The position numbers and the translations under genes are program-made. This document shows, one piece after another, positions 46,521-60,025 of a DNA stretch of 64,000 nt; the first letter of the stretch is position 1, and the number at the start of each line of letters is the position of its first letter. Where the stretch lies: contig JAGYXB010000135.1 in assembly GCA_022495005.1 (NCBI GenBank), positions 3,658,001 to 3,722,000 on the forward strand, in the 5' to 3' direction. Under the pieces are notes generated by a model. The model worked only from the letters and a program-made list of their open reading frames with translations. It made no database searches and was not told where the DNA came from. Origin of the DNA: Rhyacophila brunnea. Its lineage: Eukaryota; Arthropoda; Insecta; Trichoptera; Rhyacophilidae.

Positions 46521-49500
46521 ATTTAATAATTTTTAATTGCGCGAAATATTGTTTGCATATCCGGGAAGGTATAAATTGACATGGTAAATCGGCGCAAATA
46601 AGTTTTTATAACGTGATACATTATAATTAGGAAAATTGTTATTAATGTTATAAAAATATTATATTTTACGAAAATGGGAGCCCAAAAAGTCGTAATTCGG
46701 TCGGCGTTACTAATATTATTGTTTCAGTGTATATTGCTGTGTTAGCAGTAGCGGTGGTGGAAAAACAACTATTCTCACAACACAAAACTTTCTGAGGGAC
46801 ATTGGTTTTTTTTGAGGACTGATAATCAAATATGCGAACAAACCCTTTTCAGCGGATCGAGAATGTGAAAGACGGAAGGGACAATACAGACACAACCTTG
46901 AACTAAATCAATTTTATTGAGATAGAACTGGGCGTAGAATCCGTAATATTGTCCACGCTAATAGATCGTATTTTATTAAATTACAAAATATAATATGAAT
47001 TTATAGAAGGAAAATTTTTTTAAATATTTCAGAAATGTAACTATTAAAAAAAAGTTGAATCAACAGGGACAACATACATTTTTCATTTATTTCAAAGTTA
47101 AGGTTTTACAGAATCTAACATTATTAAATCTTACGTATATCGTAATAATATAAATATATAGATATTCATTTAAAAGTCTCTTTATAACATAATTCGAAAA
47201 TAATAAGTTTTCAAAAAGCTTTTTTCAAAGTTTCATTTAAAAACTTTGTTTTTTGAGTATAAAAGAATTTAAAAAAAAATATATATATATGTTATGTAGT
47301 TATCTAAAATATACTCCGGCATGTTATGGAAAATGTTAAAACTTTGAAAGCCTTCGATGTTAAGAAAAAAGTTTTAAGTAACAAAATTGATAAATCTTTA
47401 CGAGCAAGTAAGTAAAGTTCCTACGTACTATGTACATATATTCGGAAACTTTTTTTTTGATTAGTTGCTTCGTCTAATATAATAAATAATATATCACGTT
47501 CCATCCTCGAAGTATACGAGAGAATTAATAACATGTAGGGCTCGAAGTGTACCGGAGCGCACCGGAGCGACGTTCCGGTTCATGAAATTCCCAAAATTAT
47601 CGCTCCTTCTCGTAGATATGTTATATTATCATCATAAAAAATCTAACACACTTATTTTTATAAAATACACACACAATTAGCTAACAACTTAGGCATGTTA
47701 ATATTTTCGTAAAATTATGACATTTTTGAAATTATGAAATTTCTATAGGTCTGTAGGGGGTCGTCGATGTGAGGGCCAATGGTGTGGTGACGAGGAGAGA
47801 TGAGAAGTCGTTGTCGTGATTATGAAGGGTGTGAGTTTATTTAAATTGCGTAAGTACATGTGTACAATTGTTACAATAATGCGAATCACAGCACAGAGCG
47901 ATGTGCTTCGGTCGAAAACTTACAATCGAATAATTCTCTTTTTATCAATCATGACGTACTGATTATTATTTTATCAACTTATAATAAGGTAATAATTAGG
48001 CTATTAACTAACTAAGTGAGAACAGATATACAAAGATTTTTGTCGCGGTCATTGATCTACAAAGTTAGCTATAACTTGATACCTACTTGGAAATGTCTAT
48101 TAATTCAATTTGTAATATGTAATATCGCCATAGGTCTAATGTCATCTATCGCGTATATGTGGCCAACAGTAGCATGCAGTCTATATATCCTTTCTTTAGA
48201 TCAGTAGAAATCGTAAAATTATACTATTTTACATTTTTAGCGGAATCAAAATTGTATTCTATTTTAATATAGCTTGGTTGGCAACCTGATGTCATATAGA
48301 AGAAACATATTCTTTCTAATCGGGCCAAGATTGGTAAATGGAAAAAAATACTGAACTACGAAAATCAATTATAAACCATTGTTTCTCATTCACATTTAAG
48401 CTTGAAAATGTTAATACATAGACAAAATTAAAGATTTAGTTAAGTATATTTAGGTTTGTAAATGGGTTATTAACTTTTCTCTCTATTATCAGACGTATTG
48501 TTAGTTGTGTACTATTATTGTAGTATAATAGAACACAATGTATATTGAAGGATAGACGAGTCCTTAAGGAGCGTTAACATGGAGGTGTATGCCAAGAGAA
48601 TCGCGCGTTAATTAAAAACATCCGTTTCCGGTACACAACAATGTTGCCCAGGCCCGCCATCTGCTATCCGAGTTCCGAAACACTGCCAAACTTCGGTGGA
48701 ACGACTGCAAAACAACACGCATGTTAGTACGAGTAGGTATATTAAATTCACTTGCCTACCTTGTAAATTGGATTAGGTAGACACGTTTGTTCTAGGGTTG
48801 TTTGGGACTGGGAATAGTTTCCGTGTTTGACAAACGGTTAGCAAACGAAATATATGTACATGTATTGTTATATTAGCAAGTAAAATAATATGTGGATGTC
48901 AATTTGTTATCCATTATTAAGGCGAATCCCACGACTGGTGTATTTAGACAAATATTTGTTATTTGTGGATACTTGACAAAGCATAGGAACGAGTAGATGT
49001 GTACAAATAGGCCCCCTTTTTTTCTCCGCTGGTTAATGGTACATTTTGATACGAGTTAATAAACGGTGAATAATTTCATTACTCCAACATGAATATTTAC
49101 CAAATACACCAATGTGGAAGCAATCGATTTGAGCACTTGTAAAAATGCACTGTTTTTAGTACATCATTTGGAAATATCAAATACCTTAGATACACACGTA
49201 TTAGAAAAACATATTGAAAATTCGCGACGGCATATTTATCAGATTTCAGCCAATATGTTTTAATAATTTAGCCACCTGTACCTTAACATATTACGACGAA
49301 ATTCACTACTTAATAGCTATGAGATTTAAGTCTTTATCAAATTCGTTAATATTGTACCATCGGCTTTTGTCATTTGAATCACGGTTCCAATAATAATAGG
49401 TCGGTACTTACCTCGACTCCTAGCGGGCATCAGGATGTTTTAAAATTTTAGTCTTCACGTATGTATAACTTGCTTATACTTGCTTATAACCTAACCTAAC

Positions 49501-49599
49501 TTTATACTTGCATTTGCTATTTATTCAAAAACATATTGCACGAGCCCAAGATTTAAGAATGTACATAATTCGGAAATAATTTTTCTAATATACATACAT
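46521..49599. other. Intronic non-coding sequence
   Basis: At 47537-47580 the sequence gggctcgaagtgtaccggag with a repeated accggagcg could be one end of a DNA transposon, but no partner end was found. The 63-codon frame at 48016 has no domain. Confidence 0.35.
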
Positions 49600-49604
49600 G
49601 TATA

Positions 49605-49690
49605 TCTGAGGTGTTTCTAAATTATGTATGTTCAATAAAGAATGTTACATTCCTTAATCTTTTGAAGTGGAATACCATTTTTTTTTTTAA
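49605..49690 (+). repeat. SINE tail (family of 131-852)
   Basis: ttctaaattatgtatgttca and aatgttacattccttaatct match the tail at 18160-18215 and 840-893. The head is not preserved. Confidence 0.5.
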
Positions 49691-50149
49691 AAATTATTAG
49701 TACATGTGTCATGTAGGTACTAACAGTTGTGGGATGCCGCCAAACCCGACTATATTATATACGCCGTGACACTAGATTGTGAATTACTATGGTATTTCAA
49801 GTTATTGATTAAAGATTTCGGTTGCATATAAGTGTGAGCAATAACTAGTACTACGATTGACATTTACAGTTTAGTGTCAAGGGCTGATCATTTATTAACC
49901 AAATTAACCTAAGTTAACTAATTTATAGTGTGGGTAGATATTATATTCTATGCTGGTATATTTTGTATTAATCAAGGTTGATATAACCGCCTTTATTGAA
50001 GTATTTTTATGTAGTTTACCATGACCGGGATATTTATTAAAATTTGGTCTCATTATTTAGAGGAATTTTTGTGGTGCCTGAGAATGTTATCAAAATGATA
50101 AAATCATGCTGCTGTATTTGTAATAATTATCAAATAAATAACGAGGAAC

Positions 50150-50415
50150 TGTTTGTGGAGTCGAGACGTCTACGCTGGGAAAATGCAGTAGGAGCCCAAA
50201 ATACTAATAGCAACATACATGGAGGAAAAGGACAGATTAAAAGACCGAACATAAGTCGGCTTGGCCTGTTAATTGGCTTGACTTGTTAATAGAGACATCA
50301 TCACAGAGAGTCTTCAAAGCTGAAGAACTATATCAGAGGATATGCAGGCGTGGAGAGATATCCTGTAGGCGGCCAAGATTCACATGTGATTCTAAAGTCA
50401 ATGATGATGATGAAA
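50150..50415 (+). pseudogene. Probable LINE 3' end
   Basis: A frame reads ESRRLRWENAVGAQ, then, after stops, pieces like SEDMQAWRDIL, and the copy ends in caatgatgatgatgaaat. The RRLRW block, W-R motif and ATG-repeat tail fit an insect RTE-like LINE end, but conservation is weak. Confidence 0.45.
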
Positions 50416-51449
50416 TAACTACATTATGGATTTAATCACTTTAGTTTGAGTAAAAGATGATATCTATTCATTCTAATTTAGTCATTAGATGATTAGATCA
50501 ATATTCTGTAATGTACATAAATAAAGCCAACGTTATTTAAGTAATTTCGTTACTTACTGCTTGTAATTTACAACTTTTAATCAAATTAAATATGTGATGA
50601 TATAAAAATATTAAAAAATGTTTAAATAATGTCGCATCTAGGTCAAACCATATTTATTTTCTAATCTGGGATATACCTTGGAAGCCTCAAGCGGATTCCT
50701 ACCTTCAGTAGCAGCTATTTGGTCACCGAAGTCATGGCTTTTCTGCACTCTATTTTTTGAACGTGTATATTTTGGATAACTACTATACCGTATTCGTTGA
50801 AAAGAGCATTGAAGACTTTATGGAGTTATACACCAATATTTGGAAATATATATCTAGCATTCAACTGAAACATGCATAATATTGTTGCGTATCCTTAACA
50901 TTCCCTTTACGATGATAATGAATTCTTTCCGTTCCGGTGATGTCACCTTGGGTTACTATACGAAATTTAAAATATTATAGTAATCAACAGGGAAAGATCT
51001 ATTTCGGCAACACAAATAAGTCAAATAAGGTTTCATCATCATTATTCGCTATTTGTTTGTGTTAACATGATCAAAAAGGCATAAAAACTTAATTATAATC
51101 ATACGAGTATTTATATGCATTCTTACAGCCTACAAGTCATAATACTGTCTTGAGCTCAACCATTACTTTCATATTATCTCTATCTCACAATTGAGTATGT
51201 CTCTCTTTGTCGCATATATATTTAGATCGTCTTTTGCTTGTAATGGAATGCGATGCTTTGTTTGCTATGTGCACCTATAATTATTAATATTGTTGATTTT
51301 GAAAGTAATAACATTTTAATTTGATGAAAATTGATGATTCTAGAAATAGCCGACATACAAAGATGGCGAAGTGCACATTAACTGGAATATTTACAGTTTA
51401 ATGTGCTAGGTAACCTAAGGTAACATTACAGTAACGGGAGTGTTAGCTC

Positions 51450-51600
51450 TACAATAGGCCACGAAGCTGGATTACAGTAGTGTACCAATTAAAAATCATA
51501 TACATACTCAGACTTGAGAAAAAACAACACGAATCTATAATATGGTGACTTCACCGGATATTGAGCCCTTACATAGCGGGCTTTGAGGGTTGCCGTAATA
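51450..51600 (-). repeat. SINE family 1, decayed copy
   Basis: Shares with 57685-57893 the ordered blocks aggccacgaagc, acagtagtgta, acttgagaaaaaaca, ggtgacttcaccggatattg and agccc. Heavily substituted. Confidence 0.45.
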
Positions 51601-52371
51601 TAATATGTCTAATAAGGGTGAGAAGTCATGGTAGGAGATGTTGGGTACAACGTTACCTATGGGATTCTAAAAAAAACATTATGCTACGTAAAATTTACAT
51701 AAAATTTCTATCACCATCATTAATTTTTATTATGCACAAAATTTATGAACTTATTCAGAATTTATTTTCCCTCGCTAAAAAGGCAGTCCATAAATAAAAC
51801 ATTCCTTAAACCATTTTTTCGTTAGCCATAAACACACAAAGAATTAAACGCAGGTTCTTTAGTACCTACTCAAAAGAGGCTCAAGTTTCCAGGGACCTTA
51901 ATAATTTTCCATCATTGGGTTAATGGGACACTTATGTCATTTGGGAGGTCAAACGCTACGCCTGTTTTTCCGAAGGGGTTTCCACTAGGGTAAGGAAAAT
52001 GTTATATGAAAACTGGCTGCGTAATGGGTGTACAATATGTCATGAAATTTGTGATACCTACCTAATATTCAAATTGCGGCGTGTTTTGATTAATAGATTA
52101 TAATACGCAAATATTTTTGTTTAACAATGTTTATTTTTAAATCAAGCTTAATTTACTGACTCGATAATTTATAATGCGTAAACGAAAAGTGAGTTGTATC
52201 AATTAAATATGTACGGTAAATACAAACGGTTTTAACAAATATTATCTAATTGATTGGCACTCAATAAACCAAATAAACGCCGAATTAATTAAAAAATATA
52301 TGGAAACAAGTTTTCAAAAACTTACTTTATAATTGGGATTTATGGAACTCGGATATTTCTACATTGCGGCC

Positions 52372-52446
52372 ATCGTAGTGTAGTGTACAAGGCACTGACT
52401 TCTCATCCTGACTGAGGTCACAACACAATTATGTGATTTTTTCAAC
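52372..52446 (+). repeat. SINE family 1, fragment lacking the B box
   Basis: ggccatcgtagtgtagtgta and cttctcatcctgactgaggt, then acacaattatgtgatttttt, match the head and start of the body of 19440-19566 read on its minus strand. About 20 bases around the B box are missing. Confidence 0.55.
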
Positions 52447-52449
52447 GCT

Positions 52450-54534
52450 TATTATATTAGTATTCTTCTTCAAGTGTCATCTACTTTGTGAAAGTTGGAG
52501 TGCATTAAAACGATCTCCATTTTTGAAATTGTTACAAACAACAACATTATGCTCCTATACAACCAAGTCCTTAATTTCTTCAATTACGACATACGTTTTC
52601 TGCCTGGACATATTTCCAAGGGTTATCCATACGATACATTGCAGGAGGTGGTATTTTTCACTATACACTGCGTATACACAATGCTCCAGCATTTTTCGCT
52701 TTACGGTATAAAATTTTGCATTATTTATTTTGTCATTCTCTTTATTATAAACGATACATATTAAACGTAAAACAATGATAAACACATCGTCAAACGGATG
52801 GTGTTTTAGTTACTCATTGCAGGCTAAATATAATGACGTTGTGGAATTTATATTAAAAGTTAAATTTATGGACAATTCCGGAAAATTATATTTCACATAT
52901 TCAAGCAATTGATGCCATTGCATAGGTTCACCTGAAAACTGTCAATTGACGAAGACTTTAGATCGATAACATCACTAAACTGAGCGAGTCTAATATAGGT
53001 ATATAATAGAAGTGTGAAAGTAAATTTCGCGTTGGAGAGAGTACATCTCAATATAATATATCTAGGTTGCACTCTGAATGATAACTAGGACTATATCATT
53101 GAACTGAAATGCCTAGTTGGTAAGGGTAGGTGGCTTTCAACGTTGTACGGCATCCCTGTCTTTGGAGCACCGACCCGATCTCATTAATTATTATTATATA
53201 GGTATTTTAATCGTCTTAGAATCTATGTACCGAATTTTACGTCAAATCATGACAAACCATTTTTGTTAATTACTATAGTAGAAGAATTTAACTTTGAACA
53301 TGCGCAGGTATAATTTTTTCTAGTGCGCATGAGTTACACAGGGTGAATGTGTTTATTGTTACGGTAGCTATTTTGACTGGAATATATCAAGCCTATTATA
53401 TATCGACTATGTCTTGTTTTCTAAAAAAAAACATCGAACGTAGATTCAAACCGGTTTAATTAATGTCATTTTTTTAATGTGAGTTATTATTAATTTTGAT
53501 TCTTTTGTGGTACTTTAATAATTTTTAGTCAAAATCTGAGAGTAACGTGAAACTGTGAAATTAACTAAAATTACTTTAAAATATCCCAAAGTTTCTCTAC
53601 AAAATGAAACCAAAATAGTAAATTAATTTTTAGCCACTGTGTAGAACATAATATTATCGTGGATACGGAGAAACGTTGTTTTTAATTAAATATTTACGTT
53701 GTGGTACCGCTGTAAAAGGTTGTAAGAATCTCATTATAAAATAGGCCCAAGTGTGTTATGGTTCACATTACTCAAAATTTATAAAGTCCAGTGTAGATGT
53801 GTTTTACAGATTATTTTAATGTAATCCTTTTGTTTCATATTATGTATAGGTACTTGTGTATAGTGACGCCTACAGGCAGAGTGCCACCCTTAAGTAGGCT
53901 TTAAGTGTCATCTGAAACATTTGTTTACTGTGCACATTTAACGTAAATTATCGTTAGGTAACTACTAGTAAGACATTTATTATTTCGTCTTGGTTGTCTT
54001 AAGCCATGCGTTCCCAACCCATCGACTACGAGGTATTTTCTACGTGGTCACCATTAATAACAGTACAACAACAATAATCTTTAAAAAAACTACAAAAAGT
54101 CCAATGTTTCACAGTCAATAAAGAGTCTAATAATATTAATGTAAATTTATTTACAGATCATTCACATGGTTAAAAAAGAAAATGTGCAAATTTAAATACA
54201 TACTAAGTTAAAGAGATGTGATGTTTGATAACCGACATGTAAAAGTTTATTATATGATTATTTTTAATTTGTTTTATTCGTCCTACACAATGAATGCCTC
54301 ATTATGAAAATGGGGCGTCGATAAAAGGGGTAATGACTTAAAAAAGGTTGGAATAGATTTATATGCATTAAATAGACTATCGTATATAATATATTATATG
54401 CATCTTATTCAATTCAGAATTGATAAAAACGCTATGTTTTTTTTCATATTTAGTCGAAACTAGTGAGCAAAACAACAACCCTCCCATATGCAACGCATGA
54501 CTTGCCTACTCCCACGGGATGTCATTGATCATAG
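52450..54534. other. Intronic non-coding sequence
   Basis: Overlapping short frames at 52433-52785 on both strands have no domain. Nothing else recognised. Confidence 0.4.
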
Positions 54535-54667
54535 CAGTGGCGCGCCCACGATTTAATATTGGGGGGGAGGGCAAGGAGGAGAATGTAAATTAGTCCCATA
54601 TACTCTTTTTCTTCTTCACAGTTTAATTTCTCGTTTGTCTGTCTTTTGTCTATTGTACTCGGTGTAC

Positions 54668-54765
54668 CTATACCACGGTCCCCACATCCTGAAACGGGCC
54701 CTCAGGCTAGGATATTTGGCGGGTCCCCTACCTACCGCTAAGATTAAATGCAGTGTGAAACACTA
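54668..54765 (-). repeat. Dispersed repeat, second copy
   Basis: Reverse complement of the 5893-5990 segment; shares ggtccccacatcctg, ggctaggatattt and cctacctaccgctaa. Confidence 0.6.
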
Positions 54766-54904
54766 CATTAACGTTTTTCGAATTGTGTTTTAGTTCAAAT
54801 TAAGGGTGCTTATACAGTGAATTATTGGCGATTTTTTAATACATCTACTTTAATAATGGAGCTGTCGAGTTTAGACACATAATAATCAAAAAATATAGTT
54901 GTGT

Positions 54905-55135
54905 TAGTGTTTCGAAATTTTTGTGTTAGAAATTAAAATCTAAGAAATTTTTCTAAAAAGGGTGCTGGAGAATTATTACAAATCATATTTTTGCCATGTT
55001 TTTATTTGACTAAGCCCAAAGGTATAGTTTATTGGCTTTCAATGTCAATGTTCAAAATCATTCTGATAATTTTCATGTTTGTGAGGTGCCAGGGTCCCTT
55101 GCCGCCCCCCCCCCCTGGGTACGCCACTGGTGTAC
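54905..55135 (+). repeat. Tandem repeat unit 1
   Basis: Blocks agtgtttcgaaatttttgtg, agggtgctggagaat, ttggctttcaatgtcaatgt and a C-run with gccactgg recur in order at 55217-55395. The 75-codon frame at 54991-55218 spans it and is not a gene. Confidence 0.75.
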
Positions 55136-55216
55136 ACCACTCCGGAATTCGGGTGGACACCGAGAATTTGTTGACATTTCCATTAGAGATTGAGTTTCTA
55201 AAAAAAACCCGACATT

Positions 55217-55396
55217 AGTGTTTCTAAATTTTTGTGTTAGAAATTAAAATCTAAAAAATTTTTCTAAAGAGGGTGCTGGAAAATTTCAAATCATTTTTTT
55301 GCCGTGTTATTATTTGTCTAATCTATTGGCTTTCAATTTCAATGTTTTTGGGGGGGGGGCAAGGCCCCTTGGCCCCCCCCCTGGGTGCGCCACTGG
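55217..55396 (+). repeat. Tandem repeat unit 2
   Basis: Second copy, starting agtgtttctaaatttttgtg, then gagggtgctggaaaat, ttggctttcaatttcaatgt, a G-run and a C-run before gccactgg. Shorter by ~50 bp than unit 1. Confidence 0.75.
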
Positions 55397-55399
55397 AGT

Positions 55400-57684
55400 A
55401 GTTTCTTTAGATTAAATAATAATGTAAATTATTTAAATATACATTGTATATTGTAGCAATCGTTAATATCATCATCGATTTCAATGTGTTTAAAATGTAC
55501 CAGATTATTTTAATTAATTTGATATTAAATATAATGAAACATTATAAATAATTTGCTTTTAAATCTGCTTTTTGATCTCACTTTTCTCGATGAAAGATAT
55601 AAAATAATGTTGTTTGTTTATGAAGTTACTTCAAAAACAGTTTCGCAACAATAATTAACACATGTTTAAAAAATCAATCAATCATTCTGAAAGATTGCTT
55701 ACAGAATTCATTATGTTGTAATTTACATGAGTAAACCGATCTTTTAATGAATAAATTTATAATTAAATTTGCAGTCTACATATTAATGTATCGACTAACA
55801 TAGTTCAAACGAAATAATACACTATGAAAAACAATATGTGTACGAAAGGAAGAGAGTGATAGGTACATTTAAAATCACTATTTTTGAAGTGTGCCAAATA
55901 AAGAAGATCTAATTTTGGACCATTTTCTGTGAATCCGTTTTAGTGAAATTTTCTATTATTTAAAAGGCTCGCCTTCTTTCTCATTTCTGTTAATTTGAAA
56001 TATTGAAATAATTTGTAATATTCAAATAATTTGTAATATTCAAGCTATGTCTACATTATTTTTTTACGTCTTCATCTTCCGGTTAGCTCGTTAGCTCCTT
56101 TAAATTCTGGTTTTTAACACGGAATAGTTTTGCGCATGCCTTAGTTATTGTCTACACTTGTGCATGCGTCAAATAGTTTTCAATTTTTCATGAGAAGCAG
56201 TGTTGCCACCTTTATAAATGTTGATTAACACAATCACTGCTGACCTTTTAATTACCACATTTAAATAACACGTCAATTATATCTAATGGCCAACTACTCC
56301 TTACAATATTACATTTTCGTGGAACCATTCGGTTGACAATACTGACGATATGTTGAACAGAAATCTAATACTAATGGAACTACATACGCTAACACTTTCA
56401 TGACGAAAAACGGCCATCTTCAAACTGGTTTGAGGCAGGTCAATGCGCACGCTACGCATGCCCTGTGAACCTGTGATGCATTCCTCTAGCGAACGAAAGA
56501 ATGCTTGAATTTAGATATAGATATAAATTGACCTGTCTCTTTTTTAGTTGTGTACCTACACAGAAATATTCTGTATGACTGGTGGTAATGTTACAATTAT
56601 TATAAAAATAGCATGTCTACTAATTTAGACATACATACTTATTCATATGGATAAAGTAAAGTATTCGTACCTATCAAATATATTCCAAATAAAGAGTTTA
56701 GTAGATGTAGCAAGACATATTGAGCCTCTATGTAAAAATCTGGCATGAATTGGTTACTCCCCCCTACCTACCCGTTTAAGGTGTCTAAATATATATTTAC
56801 TACATTATTGCAAAATTTAATAGTTATTAGTTTATTGTCTATATGTCATAGGGGACGTTTCGATAATATTTCACACAATATTACCGAACGGTGGTAAGAA
56901 AATTGGTAGTAGTTGGGTATATCGCTCAACTTAACTTAAATTAACATTTTTTTATCTGAAATTTTGATGAATTGTTTATATTTTTGTATTATTTTATCAG
57001 TTTACATAATAATGAAAATGAGTAAGTAATTACATTTTTCGTAATCTTTAAGAAAAGTATATAAAAAACTTTTACATTATGTAAGTATATTAGTTTAGTT
57101 TTTTTACCGAACTCGGTAACATGGGCAGCCGTAATTGAAATTATTAATTAGAAAACTATTAAAAAATAAAAATATTTTCTTAATATCATTGAAATATCAA
57201 TATTAAAAGTTAGTTTTTAGAGGCGAGCGAAAGAAGTTGCCTGCCAGGCGAATTTCAATCTAAAATCACCATTATTCCAAAACGACATGAAGCTGCCAAA
57301 CGTTTGCTTATCATCGCTAGAAGCGTGACAATACGGCGTGATTTATGGTTTCCTGAAATTACTCTCTCCAACTGTTCCTATTCAAAATACCCTCTTACAA
57401 ATTCAGTAGATACCTAATCAAGCAAACGACAGTTATCAATTATAATAGCCAGTGGATTTTCGGTCCACTTCTTGTCCTGCGCCGTTCATGCGGTAACAAG
57501 CAATCTTAATTTTTATAATTTGACTATTAGAGTCTATGTACTTACAGACCGAAGAGTTAATGTCCTGGTTTTCAAAGTGTAACCGAGCACAGGCTTTACA
57601 AATAAATATCGTGTGAAGCGTGCTTTTGGTTCATTTCGGTATGACCATTATGACTTTTTTATGTATATTAAATATATATATATA
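55400..57684. other. Intronic non-coding sequence
   Basis: AT-rich, with no frames, RNA genes or inverted repeats recognised. Confidence 0.4.
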
Positions 57685-57893
57685 TATTCTTTATAACACT
57701 ACAACAGGCCAAGAGGCCTAATGACAGTAGTGCAGTGAAACAGTAGTGTATTTAGTAATATAAGTGAAACAATCACAAACACCCAGGATTTGAGAAAATC
57801 ACATCGATATATTATTATTGTGACCTCATCGGGATTAAGCCCGGAACTCTCGGATGAAAGACTAGCACCTTTTACTCACTGCACCACGATAGT
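57685..57893 (-). repeat. SINE family 1
   Basis: Shares aacaatcacaaacaccca, gatttgagaaaatcacat, tcgggattaagcccggaact and cactgcaccacgatag with 19440-19566. The B box is altered (agcccg in place of aaccca-type sequence). Includes an extra ~80 bp body with cactacaacaggccaagagg also seen at 51450. Confidence 0.65.
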
Positions 57894-58710
57894 CCTAAAC
57901 CAGTTCAGTTCTGTTATTTAATAAAATACTTCGAGACATTATTTAATTTTTAAATGAATGGTTCTGGAATGAATACAGTGATTTAAAAATCTAGATTCCA
58001 CAATTTTATTAAAAATTAATTAGCCTATACGTGGCTCCTTCTGCATTGCAAACTGTTAAACAATCTTTGAGACTACTGGTCGGACACGATGGAAAGAAGA
58101 ATGTAGTTTTTAAAAATGTATTTCAGCTACAGTGTACTAAAAAATAAAGAATGTCCATATTCTATTGCAAGTAAGCAAATTATCTATTAAATTATTATTT
58201 CAAAAATAGCTACACATTCCTAAATCATAAATAATACCGAGAAAATATATCAGAAAGCAGGAACATAAAAAGATAAAAATATAGACATCGAGCATATTAC
58301 TAAAATGCATACTGAAAAGCCACGTTAAATAAACATACATTTTTCCTTGAATGTCTCTTCGTTCGTTTATTTACATGTTCTGAAAGTTTGCGTTCCTGGT
58401 ACCATAATATAGTAAATCAAATCACACAAAGTGATCGATAGATCAATGTTGCCCAGTTGAGTATTGCTTATTTCAGATTTAAGTACTGGCTTGGTATCAT
58501 AAGTCTCACCGGTGTCACAAGATTGCATAATATCGTATTTAGATTAATTTAAATTAGATGTTCGATTATCAAAATATGTATTATAAATTAATTGTTTATT
58601 GTCAGGCATTTGTAGGGCCAGGGGGATATAAATAACGAATAATTTATATTTTCAATTAACATTCTCTTAAATACTTATTGAAAAAATAGCAATTATAATA
58701 CGATCTAAGG
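57894..58710. other. Intronic non-coding sequence
   Basis: No gene or repeat recognised. Confidence 0.4.
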
Positions 58711-58714
58711 TTAA

Positions 58715-59088
58715 GGCCATACCTTAGTTGAGACACGGTCTAAAAAGATCGTCGCTAGGCGATGCGCGGATTGCGGTTCGCGGGTGCAAATGCGGCATGT
58801 CAAACCAAATATAATTTGTCTTATAAATCCAACATGTGTCCATTTAATGTTCTGTTTATTGTTTTATCAGTAACAATAATAATATATTCATTGACATATT
58901 TTCTTTTTAAAGTAAATTGGTAACGTTTTAAGTCATCTTTACACGATTTAAGAATTATTACGGCCATCGCCATCACGAAGCAAAATGAGGTGTTTCCAGC
59001 TCTACATTCACTCTCCAAATGGGAGCGAGTGCAAAATTTCGTCGCGCCTATGGTTGATAATTATTTGCCGTTTCACTGATGAATCACC
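58715..59088 (-). mobile_element. TTAA-flanked MITE, copy C (374 bp)
   Basis: Flanked by TTAA at 58711-58714 and 59089-59092 and in the orientation of copy A. Internal blocks (ttgtcttataaatcc, taatgttctgtttattg, gccatcgccatcacgaag, tatttgccgtttcactga) align along the whole length. The ends are more diverged than in A and B. Confidence 0.75.
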
Positions 59089-59092
59089 TTAA

Positions 59093-60025
59093 AAAGGCAA
59101 CTAACTAATTCAGCGTATCGTGAATTGATCGCTAAAAGATTCATTTAACGATAAACGACAGTATTTAATCGCCGACAATAACATAATTTCATTCAATTAG
59201 TATACAAATATAACAACATTATTATCTAAAAAAATTAAAAGAGAAATCTTTCTTATTATCCAAATCAGTATACCTACATACAATGGATTTTTTTGTTATA
59301 TTTGAAACTCCATCCCGTTCATGTTCAGATTAATTGTAAACCGATTGAATAGCTCAATTGTAATGTAGACAACTTCAAAATACAATGCACCAGTCTGTAA
59401 GATACGCTTTTCAATCGAATTTCTTTCCGAACGAACGGTGCTCTTCCATTTTCAAATCTCGCAATGGAAATAAAATATATTGAGCTGAAAACGAACGAAG
59501 CGAAAAGCGATGCCCGTTCCCGCCTTTTATAATGTCAGAGCAAAATTTTATGTTTGAATCTCAGCTTATAATCTTTCTAGAATTTATGGCTACTGAATGG
59601 TAAGCACGATTTCATTAATAATTTACGCATTTTTAATTGCTAATTTTATTAAATCATCATAATTTATACGTTGTGGTAAAAAATGTACCATACTATAGCC
59701 CCGTAGATTAACATACCTACATACTTATATTATTATAACAGAAGTTAATGAAATAATTATATTTAAAAATGAACAATACACGAGAGATAAAACACAAATT
59801 TATAAATATGGAAAAATAGTAAAATAGGTATCGAGTTAAAATAAATTTGTAGAATTTAATAATAAATTATTATTACCTAATCAAATGGCCGAAAAATGGA
59901 ATTATATATTACGTTACGTAACGAAATACACTAAATAGCAATTTTTGAAATGTTCTTTTATGATATGTAATATTATGTATTCAAATATAGAATTCAGCCG
60001 ATGATAATTTTATTATCATTTTTTA
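59093..60025. other. Intronic non-coding sequence
   Basis: AT-rich; no gene or repeat recognised. Confidence 0.4.

Larger units (their letters stand above)
54535..55396. mobile_element. DNA-transposon-like unit with CAGTGGCG ends and internal duplication
   Basis: The left end CAGTGGCGCGCCCA and right end TGGGTGCGCCACTG are inverted repeats next to G-rich and C-rich runs. A near-identical inner end (gggtacgccactgg, 55117-55130) lies in between, so this may be a tandem or nested pair. No target duplication I can defend. Also holds the dispersed repeat at 54668-54765. Confidence 0.6.

Noticed and set aside
46674..46745. Small frame MGAQKVVIRSALLILLFQCI… resembling a signal peptide
   Set aside because: It stops after 23 residues and needs a frameshift to continue; hydrophobic stretches are common by chance here.
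57668..57690. TA dinucleotide run
   Set aside because: Short simple repeat, expected in AT-rich DNA.
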